7,991 nucleotides of DNA from NCBI GenBank assembly GCA_045593825.1, contig JAZNXI010000049.1, positions 1 through 7,991 on the forward strand, written 5' to 3'. The position numbers were made by a program, and so were the translations under genes. Source of the DNA: SIG299 sp045593825. GTDB taxonomy: Bacteria > Bacillota > Clostridia > Lachnospirales > Lachnospiraceae. The notes beneath the pieces were generated by a model. The model was not told where the DNA came from, searched no databases, and worked only from the letters and a program-made list of their open reading frames with translations. This document shows, one piece after another, positions 1-6,718 of the stretch (its first letter is position 1; each line of letters starts with the position of its first letter).

Positions 1-13
1 GCAACTTGTCTTC

Positions 14-1342
14 CTAAGACCGCTTGGCATCCGACTTTAATGCTTCCAGTTCCTTAAAATAATCCTCCAGATTCACAAAAACCACAACATGTCCGGAAGG
101 ATACATTCCCTGTAGATAGCAGTAGTCGCAGTGGTAGATGCAGTTCATCATGCAGGAGGTGTAGTAAAAGTGCTCGTTACCGAAGTTTTGGCATACCGGG
201 GCACCTTTGTAAATCAGGGTTCCGGTCTTTTTAGCCAGAATCAGGGACGGTGCTTTCTTTTGGGCTGCAAAATCCTGGTGGCTGCGGTTGAAAATATCTT
301 TATAGTGATTGATAAAAATCGGAGTTTTGGAAAGTTTATTTTCCCATTCTTCGTTCCAAACATTACGTTCTGCATATACAGTGGAGAAAAACGGCCGGTA
401 AAAGATTTGATTTTTGTTGTTTCCGGCGGAATCTCCCTCTTCCGTTTCCATGGAAGGAAGAGTATCTGTGTGGTTCCCGGTTTCGTTAATTATGATTTCC
501 CGGAATTGTTCCAGATAAGGCATAGCCTGTTTTTTGCCGCGGATATGGGTACCTTCCAGGGAATCCAGGAACGTTTGCAAAAGGTAAGCCAGTGGTTTCC
601 GGGCAAGCTTTGCATATTTTAACAGGCGGTGATAGTCACGGGACATGGCCTCTGTCATGGGAAGACGAAGGCAAAGAGCGTCGGAAAGCTGCTGTTCCTG
701 TTCCGACAGCACCGGTTCTGTAAAAGCGGACTCCGTTAAGAAACGATGTAATTCTTCTGCAAAGGAGCAAATGGTATCAAGATGGGGGGAAAGAAGTGCT
801 TCCGGTTGAACCGGTCCGTTCCCCGGGGCACCTACAATGTCGGAAACAGCCTTAAAAAAGAACATTCTGTCCGGAGAGATGTGGGGAAGCAGTGCCTGAT
901 ACAGAGAAGAGGCTTCCATGTCAACCAGGGTTTCTTCGGAAAAAGCATCTGCGCTATTGCATACTGCGGGTACTGTTACCAACGGCAGCAGGCGGAACGG
1001 ATGACGGTATAAGAAATCCGGATAAAAGGTACGGCCGGTGGCGGCTTCTGTGATTTTTGATGCAAGGAATAAATCTCCCTCAGAGGAGGTGCCGGTGGTC
1101 CACGGAGCATAACCGGCCACACCGAGATTTACAACGATATCAGAAGCTGCAACTGCCGGATAAAGGGCAAAATGTCTGGAAACAGCGGTGGCAGCGGCTA
1201 TCATACCGGCGCCGGTAATAATCAGGCAGATATTTTCACCTTCAAACAGCTGGTACAGACTTTCTGCATTTTGTCTTTTTAGATTTAGTTTGTTAATTAA
1301 TTCCTTTGCTTCCGGATAAAGAGCAGTAATAAACGTAATCAT
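14..1342 (-). CDS. Nucleosidase / spore-photoproduct-lyase-like radical SAM fusion, truncated C-terminus
   Basis: The product is 442 aa from the ATG at 1342-1340. Residues 1-200 resemble the MTA/SAH nucleosidase (Pfs, PNP_UDP_1) family: E11 near the N-terminus, GAGM at 44-47, VNLGVAGY at 71-78, GDLF at 89-92, DMEAS at 141-145 and VSD at 166-168. E11, E143 and D168 match the catalytic Glu, Glu and Asp of E. coli MTAN. The domain is compact, about 40 residues shorter between GDLF and DMEA. Residues 210-305 form a mostly helical linker I cannot assign. From about 313 the protein looks like spore photoproduct lyase: HYKDIFNR at 346-353, LILA at 367-370 and the radical SAM cluster motif C401-x3-C405-x2-C408 followed by YLQ. 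A TAG at 16-14 ends the frame 34 residues after C408, where family members continue for roughly 200 residues, so the barrel is largely missing. This may be a pseudogene, a frameshift or an assembly edge effect. The first domain should remove adenine from MTA, SAH or 5'-deoxyadenosine; the target of the second is unknown. Confidence 0.75.
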   Translation of the reverse strand: MITFITALYPEAKELINKLNLKRQNAESLYQLFEGENICLIITGAGMIAAATAVSRHFALYPAVAASDIVVNLGVAGYAPWTTGTSSEGDLFLASKITEAATGRTFYPDFLYRHPFRLLPLVTVPAVCNSADAFSEETLVDMEASSLYQALLPHISPDRMFFFKAVSDIVGAPGNGPVQPEALLSPHLDTICSFAEELHRFLTESAFTEPVLSEQEQQLSDALCLRLPMTEAMSRDYHRLLKYAKLARKPLAYLLQTFLDSLEGTHIRGKKQAMPYLEQFREIIINETGNHTDTLPSMETEEGDSAGNNKNQIFYRPFFSTVYAERNVWNEEWENKLSKTPIFINHYKDIFNRSHQDFAAQKKAPSLILAKKTGTLIYKGAPVCQNFGNEHFYYTSCMMNCIYHCDYCYLQGMYPSGHVVVFVNLEDYFKELEALKSDAKRS

Positions 1343-1349
1343 AACAGTG

Positions 1350-1359
1350 TCCTTTTTTT
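1350..1359 (-). promoter_or_regulatory. Ribosome binding site deciding the start of the nucleosidase fusion
   Basis: On the minus strand AAAAAAAGGA is followed by seven bases (CACTGTT) and then ATG at 1342-1340. A frame beginning 21 bases further upstream starts at TTG and reads through this site, so the inner ATG is preferred. The resulting N-terminus, MITFITALYPEA, also fits the start of nucleosidase-family proteins, whose first beta strand begins within the first few residues. Confidence 0.8.
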
Positions 1360-1377
1360 GCAAAATTCATTGTACTT

Positions 1378-1406
1378 AGTATAACATTTTCTATGTGCTA
1401 TGTCAA
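1378..1406 (-). promoter_or_regulatory. Sigma-A type promoter for the nucleosidase fusion gene
   Basis: On the minus strand there is a perfect -35 TTGACA (1406-1401), a 17-base spacer and a -10 TATACT (1383-1378). A TG one base ahead of the -10 makes it an extended -10. Transcription would start near 1371, giving a short leader of about 30 bases before the ATG at 1342. The match to the housekeeping consensus is strong enough to expect high basal activity unless it is repressed. Confidence 0.8.
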
Positions 1407-1429
1407 AATCAGGCATTGTCTTTCTATGT
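1388..1429. repeat. Direct repeat TTTCTATGT in the divergent promoter region
   Basis: The nonamer TTTCTATGT occurs at 1388-1396 and 1421-1429, 33 bases apart, which is about three helical turns. One copy lies in the spacer of the minus-strand promoter and the other at the -35/spacer junction of the plus-strand promoter. The core CTATGT occurs a third time at 1398-1403. The placement suggests a possible shared regulator site, but in an AT-rich 158-base interval chance recurrence is not excluded. Confidence 0.4.
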
Positions 1430-1444
1430 AAAAAGAGATATAAT
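1416..1444 (+). promoter_or_regulatory. Sigma-A type promoter for the rlmD-MATE-GH3 unit
   Basis: A -35 TTGTCT (1416-1421; four of six consensus bases), a 17-base spacer and a perfect -10 TATAAT (1439-1444) face right. The expected transcription start is near 1451, leaving a leader of about 50 bases before the ATG at 1501. It lies back to back with the minus-strand promoter, with nine bases between the two -35 boxes. No riboswitch-like fold is apparent in the short leader. Confidence 0.75.
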
Positions 1445-1500
1445 TAGAAAGAAAAAATAAAATGCTATAGCTGTGAAGTTTTTTAGATAAGAGGTATCAA

Positions 1501-2847
1501 ATGGGAAAGAAATACCGTGTTGGTTGTAAAGGCTTGGATGAATACGGAAAGGGTAAAATAGTGTTTAATAATAAGCCTTTTTCCGTTCCATATATGCTGC
1601 CGGGAGAAAAAGGCGATATTGAACTCGTATATAAAGCAAAGGAAACCGGGGCAAAGCTGGTAACATTGGATAAAACGTCGGAGGACCGTGTTACGGTGAC
1701 ATGTCCGGTGTATGAATCCTGCGGCGGCTGTCAGGTCATGCATATGAAATATGAAGCACAGCTTGCCTGGAAACAGCAAAAAATAGAAGAGCTGTTCCCG
1801 GAGGAAAAAGGAAAAGGGGTTATTGCCCCAATTCTTGCCATGGAGGAACCGTGGAATTACCGCCATAAAATTTATGCTTCCTTTTCCAATACTAAAAAGG
1901 GAGAGTTACTGGCCGGAATTTATGAGGAAAATTCCCACAAGGTAGTAAAAACAGAGAAGTGTCAGATTCAGCACACCCTGGCAAATGAAATTATTAAGTG
2001 TGTGGTTGATATTATGCGCAAAGGAAAAATTCCTGCTTATAATGAAGACAGGCAAACCGGTGTGCTTCGTCATGTTTATATCCGCATCGGCGAAAAAACA
2101 GGACAGGTTATGGTGGTGCTTGTTACCGGCAGCCGGGAATTTAAAGAAAAGAATGTATTTGTGGAGGGGCTTCGCAAGAAGTTCCCGCAGATTACCACAA
2201 TTCTCCATAGTATAAACAGTGCCAAAACAAGCATGGTTTTAGGTAAAAAAGAAACGGTGCTGTATGGACCGGGCACGATTGAAGATGAACTTTGCGGATT
2301 GAAATTTGAAATTTCCGCCCAGTCCTTCTATCAGGTAAATCCGGTACAGACTGAAAAATTATACAATACGGCGGTATCTTTTGCGGGGCTCACCGGTAAA
2401 GAAACCGTGCTGGATGCGTACTGTGGTATCGGTACCATTTCCATGGTGGCGGCAAAGCAGGCAGGAGAAGTTCTTGGTGTAGAATTAAATGAGGCAGCCA
2501 TTGCGGATGCCAAAAAGAATGCTAAGAAAAATAACTGCAGCAACGTGCGTTTTATTGCGGCGGATGCGGGAGAATTTATGGTGCAGCTTTCTAAGGATAA
2601 AACAGCAAAGAAGCCGGACGTGGTATTTATGGATCCGCCAAGAAGCGGCAGTGACTCTAAGTTTTTAAATTCCGTGGCACAATTGGCACCAAAGAAAATT
2701 GTGTATATTTCCTGTAATCCGGTAACACAAAAGAAAGATATGGATGTGTTAAAGAAAAAGGGATACCGGGTAGAAAAAATGCAGGCGGTGGACTGCTTCT
2801 GCCATACCTGGCATGTAGAAAATGTTGCATTATTAGTAAGGAAATAA
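1501..2847 (+). CDS. rlmD: 23S rRNA (uracil-C5)-methyltransferase, RlmD/RlmCD type (TrmA family)
   Basis: This 448-aa cytosolic enzyme transfers a methyl group from SAM to C5 of uracil in 23S rRNA. B. subtilis has a single family member of this kind, RlmCD, that modifies both U747 and U1939, and that dual role is possible here. An N-terminal TRAM-like RNA-binding segment (residues 1-60, with LPGEKGD at 33-39) is followed by the [4Fe-4S] cysteines C68, C74 and C77, completed by C154. The Rossmann methyltransferase domain has motif I LDAYCGIGT (304-312), the acidic GVELN (326-330) and DPPRSG (378-383). The catalytic Cys is C405 in YISCNP, and the general base is E440 in HVEN. All family-defining residues are present and the length is typical. 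AGAGG at 1490-1494 lies six bases before the ATG. It heads a likely three-gene operon, with the MATE gene six bases after its stop. Assignment to RlmD over RlmC or RlmCD cannot be settled from sequence alone. Confidence 0.93.
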   Translation: MGKKYRVGCKGLDEYGKGKIVFNNKPFSVPYMLPGEKGDIELVYKAKETGAKLVTLDKTSEDRVTVTCPVYESCGGCQVMHMKYEAQLAWKQQKIEELFPEEKGKGVIAPILAMEEPWNYRHKIYASFSNTKKGELLAGIYEENSHKVVKTEKCQIQHTLANEIIKCVVDIMRKGKIPAYNEDRQTGVLRHVYIRIGEKTGQVMVVLVTGSREFKEKNVFVEGLRKKFPQITTILHSINSAKTSMVLGKKETVLYGPGTIEDELCGLKFEISAQSFYQVNPVQTEKLYNTAVSFAGLTGKETVLDAYCGIGTISMVAAKQAGEVLGVELNEAAIADAKKNAKKNNCSNVRFIAADAGEFMVQLSKDKTAKKPDVVFMDPPRSGSDSKFLNSVAQLAPKKIVYISCNPVTQKKDMDVLKKKGYRVEKMQAVDCFCHTWHVENVALLVRK

Positions 2848-2853
2848 ATCATC

Positions 2854-4224
2854 ATGAGTTTGACAAAAACAAAAAAGAAAGCAGTGGTGGACTTAACCAA
2901 TGGTTCTATTGTGAAAGGAATGATTTCCTTTGCGGTGCCGGTGTTTTTAGGTCAGCTGTTACAACAGTTTTATAATATGGCAGATGCCTGGGTAGTAGGC
3001 AATTTTGCCGACAACGACGCCTTTGCGGCGGTAAGTTCTGCAGGAAGTCTGATTTTCTTTATTACCGGATTTTTTGGCGGTATTGCCATTGGCGGAGGTG
3101 TTGTTATTTCCCGTTATGTGGGGGCAGAAAATAAAGACATGATTTCCAAGTCCATTCATACCAACTTTTTATTTGGACTTATGGCATCCGTACTGGCTAC
3201 TATAGCGGGAGTACTTCTGGTTCCACAGCTTCTGGTGTGGATGAAGGTTCCGGAAAGTGTTGTGGTAAATTCCAGAATGTATTTTTCCATTTACTTTGGC
3301 GGTGTTTCCACTGTTATTATGTACAATACGGGCATGGCAATCCTGCGGGCCTTGGGAGACAGTATCCATCCGTTATATTATCTTGCCATATCCTCGGTTA
3401 CCAATGTGGTGTTGGACCTGCTGTTTGTGGCTGTGTTTGACTGGGGCGTGGCCGGAGCGGCAGTTGCCACGGTGATATCCCAGGGACTTAGTGCAGTTCT
3501 TTGTATCATTCAGATGTGTCGTCTGCAGGACGAGACCACAAAACTGGATTTAAAAAAGATTAAATTTCATAAAAAGATTATGGGAGAAGTTATCCGCCAG
3601 GGTCTGCCAACGGGTATCCAGAATTCTGTTATTAGTATAGGAAACATGGTGGTACAGACCAATATCAATAGTTTTGGTGCCTATGCCATGTCGGGTCATG
3701 GTGCCTATGCAAAAATTGAAGGTTTGGTATTCATGCCGATTACCAGCATGTCCATGACGCTGCCTACTTATATCAGCCAGAATCTGGGAGCAGGTAAGGT
3801 AGAAAGGGCAAAAAAAGGTGCAGTGTTTGGTATTGTTTCCGGAATGTTGATGGCAGAAACTGTGGGAATTCTTTGTCATTTTGGTGCAAAACATGCACTG
3901 CGTATTTTTGTGGATACGCCGGAGGCAATTGCTTTTGGTGAAACCCATGCACAGGTAGTTTCCCTGTTTTTCTTCCTGCTGGCATTTTCCCATTGTGCAG
4001 CAGGAGTACTCAGAGGCTGCGGCAAGGCTATTGTTCCAATGATAACCATGTTGTCCTTCTGGTGCGGAGTGCGAATTATTTATGTTACCCAAATGCTGAA
4101 GGTAATTCCTAAATTTGCAACGATTTCCTGGGCATATCCGTTGACCTGGACATTAAGCAGTATCGTATTTTTCATATTTTTAATAAAGTCTGACTGGACA
4201 AGGGTTTGGCAGAAAAAAGTATAG
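2854..4224 (+). CDS. MATE family efflux transporter
   Basis: This 456-aa inner-membrane protein belongs to the multidrug and toxic compound extrusion (MATE) family, which exports cationic or hydrophobic compounds in exchange for sodium ions or protons. About twelve hydrophobic segments can be followed, near residues 19-38, 55-75, 100-122, 143-163, 172-192, 197-220, 258-275, 287-305, 322-342, 365-385, 395-413 and 424-443. The N-terminal QQFYNMADAWVVG (37-49) is characteristic. The two halves show the family's internal duplication: RYVGAENKD (87-95) parallels QNLGAGKVE (309-317), and LRALGDSIHP (164-173) parallels LRGCGKAIVP (386-395). Length is normal for the family. AAGGA at 2838-2842, inside the end of the upstream gene, precedes the ATG by 11 bases, so translation may be coupled to rlmD. 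The substrate cannot be read from sequence; the GH3 gene directly downstream hints at export of a glycoside or aglycone. Confidence 0.92.
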   Translation: MSLTKTKKKAVVDLTNGSIVKGMISFAVPVFLGQLLQQFYNMADAWVVGNFADNDAFAAVSSAGSLIFFITGFFGGIAIGGGVVISRYVGAENKDMISKSIHTNFLFGLMASVLATIAGVLLVPQLLVWMKVPESVVVNSRMYFSIYFGGVSTVIMYNTGMAILRALGDSIHPLYYLAISSVTNVVLDLLFVAVFDWGVAGAAVATVISQGLSAVLCIIQMCRLQDETTKLDLKKIKFHKKIMGEVIRQGLPTGIQNSVISIGNMVVQTNINSFGAYAMSGHGAYAKIEGLVFMPITSMSMTLPTYISQNLGAGKVERAKKGAVFGIVSGMLMAETVGILCHFGAKHALRIFVDTPEAIAFGETHAQVVSLFFFLLAFSHCAAGVLRGCGKAIVPMITMLSFWCGVRIIYVTQMLKVIPKFATISWAYPLTWTLSSIVFFIFLIKSDWTRVWQKKV

Positions 4225-4227
4225 GAA

Positions 4228-4233
4228 AAGGAG
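4228..4233 (+). promoter_or_regulatory. Ribosome binding site of the GH3 gene
   Basis: AAGGAG lies just after the MATE stop codon (4222-4224) and 11 bases before the ATG at 4245, a slightly long spacing. A second purine run, AAAAAGG at 4237-4243, is almost touching the ATG. No promoter fits in the 20-base gap, so the GH3 gene is expected to be read from the upstream transcript. Confidence 0.6.
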
Positions 4234-4244
4234 AATAAAAAGGT

Positions 4245-6665
4245 ATGTGTACAGAAGTTGAATCCACCGGCTTGGAGCAGGAACTGATTTCTGAAATCGA
4301 AGGTGAAAGAGTGTATACCCCGGGAATGCAGGAACTGGCCAGAAAAGCAGCTGCAGAAGGCTGTGTCCTTTTAAAGAATAATGGAATTTTGCCGTTGGCA
4401 GAGGATAAAAAAGTATCTGTGTTCGGTAGGTGCCAGGTAGATACCTTTTATGTAGGCTACGGCAGCGGAGGAAATGTTCATCCTCCAAAGAAGGTTTCGG
4501 TACTGGAAGGCTTACGGGCATGCGAAGGTATTACTGTAAATGAAACATTGGCACCGGTATATGAAAACTGGTGCATGCAAAAAGAAAATCTTGCGGATCC
4601 GGGCAAGGAGTGGGGAAAGTGGCCATACTTTTATCCGGAGATGCCATTAACGGAAGAACTGGTAAAAGATGCCGCACAGGAAACACAGACAGCTGTAATT
4701 ATTATTGGCCGTGCTGCAGGAGAGGAAAGAGAAAACTTCCTGGGAGAAGGCAGTTATTATCTGACACAGGAAGAAAAGAGAATGCTTTCAATGGTAACGG
4801 AAGCTTTTGAAAATACCGTACTGGTATTAAACTGCGGTAATATCATTGATATGTCCTTTACCGTGGAATATAATTTCAGTGCCATTTTGATGATGTGGCT
4901 CGGCGGCATGGAGGCTGGTAATGCTTTGGCGGATATTTTGTCCGGAAAAGAAAATCCAAGCGGAAAGCTGAACGACACCATTGCGTTACATTACGAGGAT
5001 TATCCAAGCGCAGAAAATTTTGGAAATAAAGAGTTTAATTTTTACAAAGAAGATATTTATGTAGGCTACCGTTATTTTGAAACCTTTGCCAAGGAAAAGG
5101 TGCTGTATTCCTTTGGTTACGGATTGTCTTATACTACCTTTGATACATTGCCGTTATCTTATCACGGACAGGGTGTTGATGATTATTTTGAAATTTCCGT
5201 CCGGGTATCCAATACCGGTAAGCGGGCAGGAAAGGAAGTAGTACAGCTTTATATGGAAGCACCGCAGGGAGTGCTTGGCAGGGAAAAGAGAAGTCTGTTG
5301 GCGTTCCAAAAGACAGAAGAGCTTTTGCCGGGTACCTCCCAGGATTTAGTATTCCGTGTGCCGTTGGAACAGCTGGCAGCCTTTGACGATACAGGAAAAA
5401 CCGGTTACAAAAATACCTATGTTTTGGAAAAGGGTGACTACTGGTATTTCTTTGGTGTAAGCAATGAAAGCGGCAGGGTGGTGTTCCGCAATGCCGGCGG
5501 TACAGCAGTAAAGGAAACCAGATTATTCCGCCAGTTGGAAGAAATTTGTCCGGTACAGCAGGAATTTGAACGGATAGTTCCGGTAGAAGAAGGAAAGAAA
5601 TTAGTTCCGGCAACAGAAACCGTGCCAAAGGGTATGGTGAATATGAAACGTCGTATCCAGGGAGCTCTCCCGGCAGAAATTCCGTTCACCGGAGACAGAG
5701 GAATCCGGTTTGAAGAAGTAAAGAAGGGTAACGTGCCTTTAGAAGCTTTCGTAGCACAGCTTACAGATGAAGAGCTGGAAGCGCTCACCAGAGGAGAAGG
5801 ACCAATGGACCGTCCTTCCGGTGTGGGTGGAAATACCGGCGTATTTGCAGGATTCTTCCCGTCCTTGAAGGAAAAGGGAGTGCCGGTGGTTGTAACAGCA
5901 GACGGACCGGCTGGCCTTCGCATTAAACGCTACACTTCCCTGATGCCTTGCGGAACCGCACTGGCATGTACCTGGAATGTGGAATTGGTGGAGCGGATGT
6001 TTGAAAAGATGGCAGATGAGTTGGAGCGGTTTGATGTGAATGTATTACTGTCTCCGGGATTAAATATTCACAGAAATCCGTTATGCGGCCGTAACTTTGA
6101 ATATTTCTCCGAAGATCCGTATGTATCCGGTAAAATGGCAGCGGCAGCGGTGCGGGGCATCCAGTCCAGAGGTCGTTCTGCCTGTCCAAAGCATTTTGCC
6201 TGCAACAATCAGGAAGTAAACCGTCATCACAATGATTCCCGCGTGTCCGGCAGAGCCTTACGTGAAATTTATCTGCGTGGATTTGAAATTTGCGTAAAGG
6301 AAAGTCAGCCAAAGAATATTATGACCTCCTACAATAAGATAAACGGTGTATGGAGCCATTATAATTTTGACTTGGCAAAGACTGTATTACGTGGCGAATG
6401 GAATTACGATGGTGTTATTATGACCGACTGGTGGATGCAGAAGTCAGCCAGCCCGGAATTCCCTGAAATGCGTGATAACGCATACCGTGTACGTGCCTGT
6501 GTGGATGTACTGATGCCGGGCAGCGTAGTGGGAAGCAAAGAAACCGAGTATATTTCTGACGGCACCCTGCTGGAAACCATGGGAAAACCGGAAGGTATCA
6601 CCAGGGGTGAATTACAAAGAACAGCCATTAGTGTTTTAAAATATGCCGCTACAATTGAACGGTAA
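4245..6665 (+). CDS. GH3 family beta-glucosidase with reversed (circularly permuted) domain order
   Basis: This 806-aa glycoside hydrolase should cleave terminal beta-linked glucose or a related sugar by a retaining mechanism. The domains are in reversed order. The GH3 C-terminal alpha/beta sandwich comes first (about 29-250, with EGCVLLKNNGILPL at 38-51 and AGEERE at 158-163; E160 is a candidate acid/base). A fibronectin-III-like domain follows (about 315-405), then a linker (about 420-495). The catalytic TIM barrel comes last (about 497-806). In the barrel are ADGPAG (552-557), GRNFEYFSEDP (615-625), KHF (649-651) and the nucleophile D728 in MTDWW. The final segment LQRTAISVLKYAA is what normally precedes the AAAEG-VLLKN start of the sandwich, so the protein reads as a head-to-tail permutation. 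R. albus and B. fibrisolvens enzymes have this order. No signal peptide or anchor is seen, so it acts in the cytosol on imported glycosides. It is the last gene of the unit and is followed by a strong terminator. The exact sugar specificity is not determined. Confidence 0.93.
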   Translation: MCTEVESTGLEQELISEIEGERVYTPGMQELARKAAAEGCVLLKNNGILPLAEDKKVSVFGRCQVDTFYVGYGSGGNVHPPKKVSVLEGLRACEGITVNETLAPVYENWCMQKENLADPGKEWGKWPYFYPEMPLTEELVKDAAQETQTAVIIIGRAAGEERENFLGEGSYYLTQEEKRMLSMVTEAFENTVLVLNCGNIIDMSFTVEYNFSAILMMWLGGMEAGNALADILSGKENPSGKLNDTIALHYEDYPSAENFGNKEFNFYKEDIYVGYRYFETFAKEKVLYSFGYGLSYTTFDTLPLSYHGQGVDDYFEISVRVSNTGKRAGKEVVQLYMEAPQGVLGREKRSLLAFQKTEELLPGTSQDLVFRVPLEQLAAFDDTGKTGYKNTYVLEKGDYWYFFGVSNESGRVVFRNAGGTAVKETRLFRQLEEICPVQQEFERIVPVEEGKKLVPATETVPKGMVNMKRRIQGALPAEIPFTGDRGIRFEEVKKGNVPLEAFVAQLTDEELEALTRGEGPMDRPSGVGGNTGVFAGFFPSLKEKGVPVVVTADGPAGLRIKRYTSLMPCGTALACTWNVELVERMFEKMADELERFDVNVLLSPGLNIHRNPLCGRNFEYFSEDPYVSGKMAAAAVRGIQSRGRSACPKHFACNNQEVNRHHNDSRVSGRALREIYLRGFEICVKESQPKNIMTSYNKINGVWSHYNFDLAKTVLRGEWNYDGVIMTDWWMQKSASPEFPEMRDNAYRVRACVDVLMPGSVVGSKETEYISDGTLLETMGKPEGITRGELQRTAISVLKYAATIER

Positions 6666-6673
6666 TACAAAAT

Positions 6674-6718
6674 AAAAAATTGGTGTCCCTTACCATAATA
6701 GGGGGACACCAATTTTTT
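6674..6718. terminator. Bidirectional intrinsic terminator between the GH3 gene and hisS
   Basis: TTGGTGTCCC (6680-6689) pairs perfectly with GGGACACCAA (6703-6712) around a 13-base loop. The stem extends through an A-tract on the left (6674-6679) pairing with a T-tract on the right (6713-6718). Read rightward the hairpin ends in a run of seven T (6713-6719); read leftward it ends in TTTTTTATTTT. It can therefore stop both converging genes. It begins 9 bases after the GH3 stop codon and overlaps the hisS stop codon at 6720-6718. Confidence 0.92.

Noticed and set aside
14..16. TAG read as pyrrolysine or another recoded codon in the radical SAM fusion
   Set aside because: The residues just before and after TAG do not resemble the expected SPL sequence, and nothing in the window suggests pyrrolysine use; truncation or frameshift is simpler.
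131..1012. Plus-strand open frames at 131-622 (163 codons) and 782-1012 (76 codons)
   Set aside because: They lie antisense within the nucleosidase/SPL fusion, have no recognisable domain, and the opposite frame has clear conserved motifs.
1343..1363. Longer N-terminus of the nucleosidase fusion starting at 1363
   Set aside because: Its first codon is TTG and it translates through the ribosome binding site of the ATG at 1342.
2331..2900. 189-codon minus-strand frame
   Set aside because: It is antisense to the catalytic half of the rRNA methyltransferase, rich in Phe/Ser/Thr as expected of a shadow frame, and has no family resemblance.
3550..4092. 180-codon minus-strand frame
   Set aside because: It is antisense to the MATE transporter, with the Cys/His/Asn-rich composition of a mirrored hydrophobic gene and no domain.
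5134..5923. Minus-strand frames of 164 and 161 codons inside the GH3 gene
   Set aside because: They overlap each other and the well-supported glycosidase, with no recognisable motifs.
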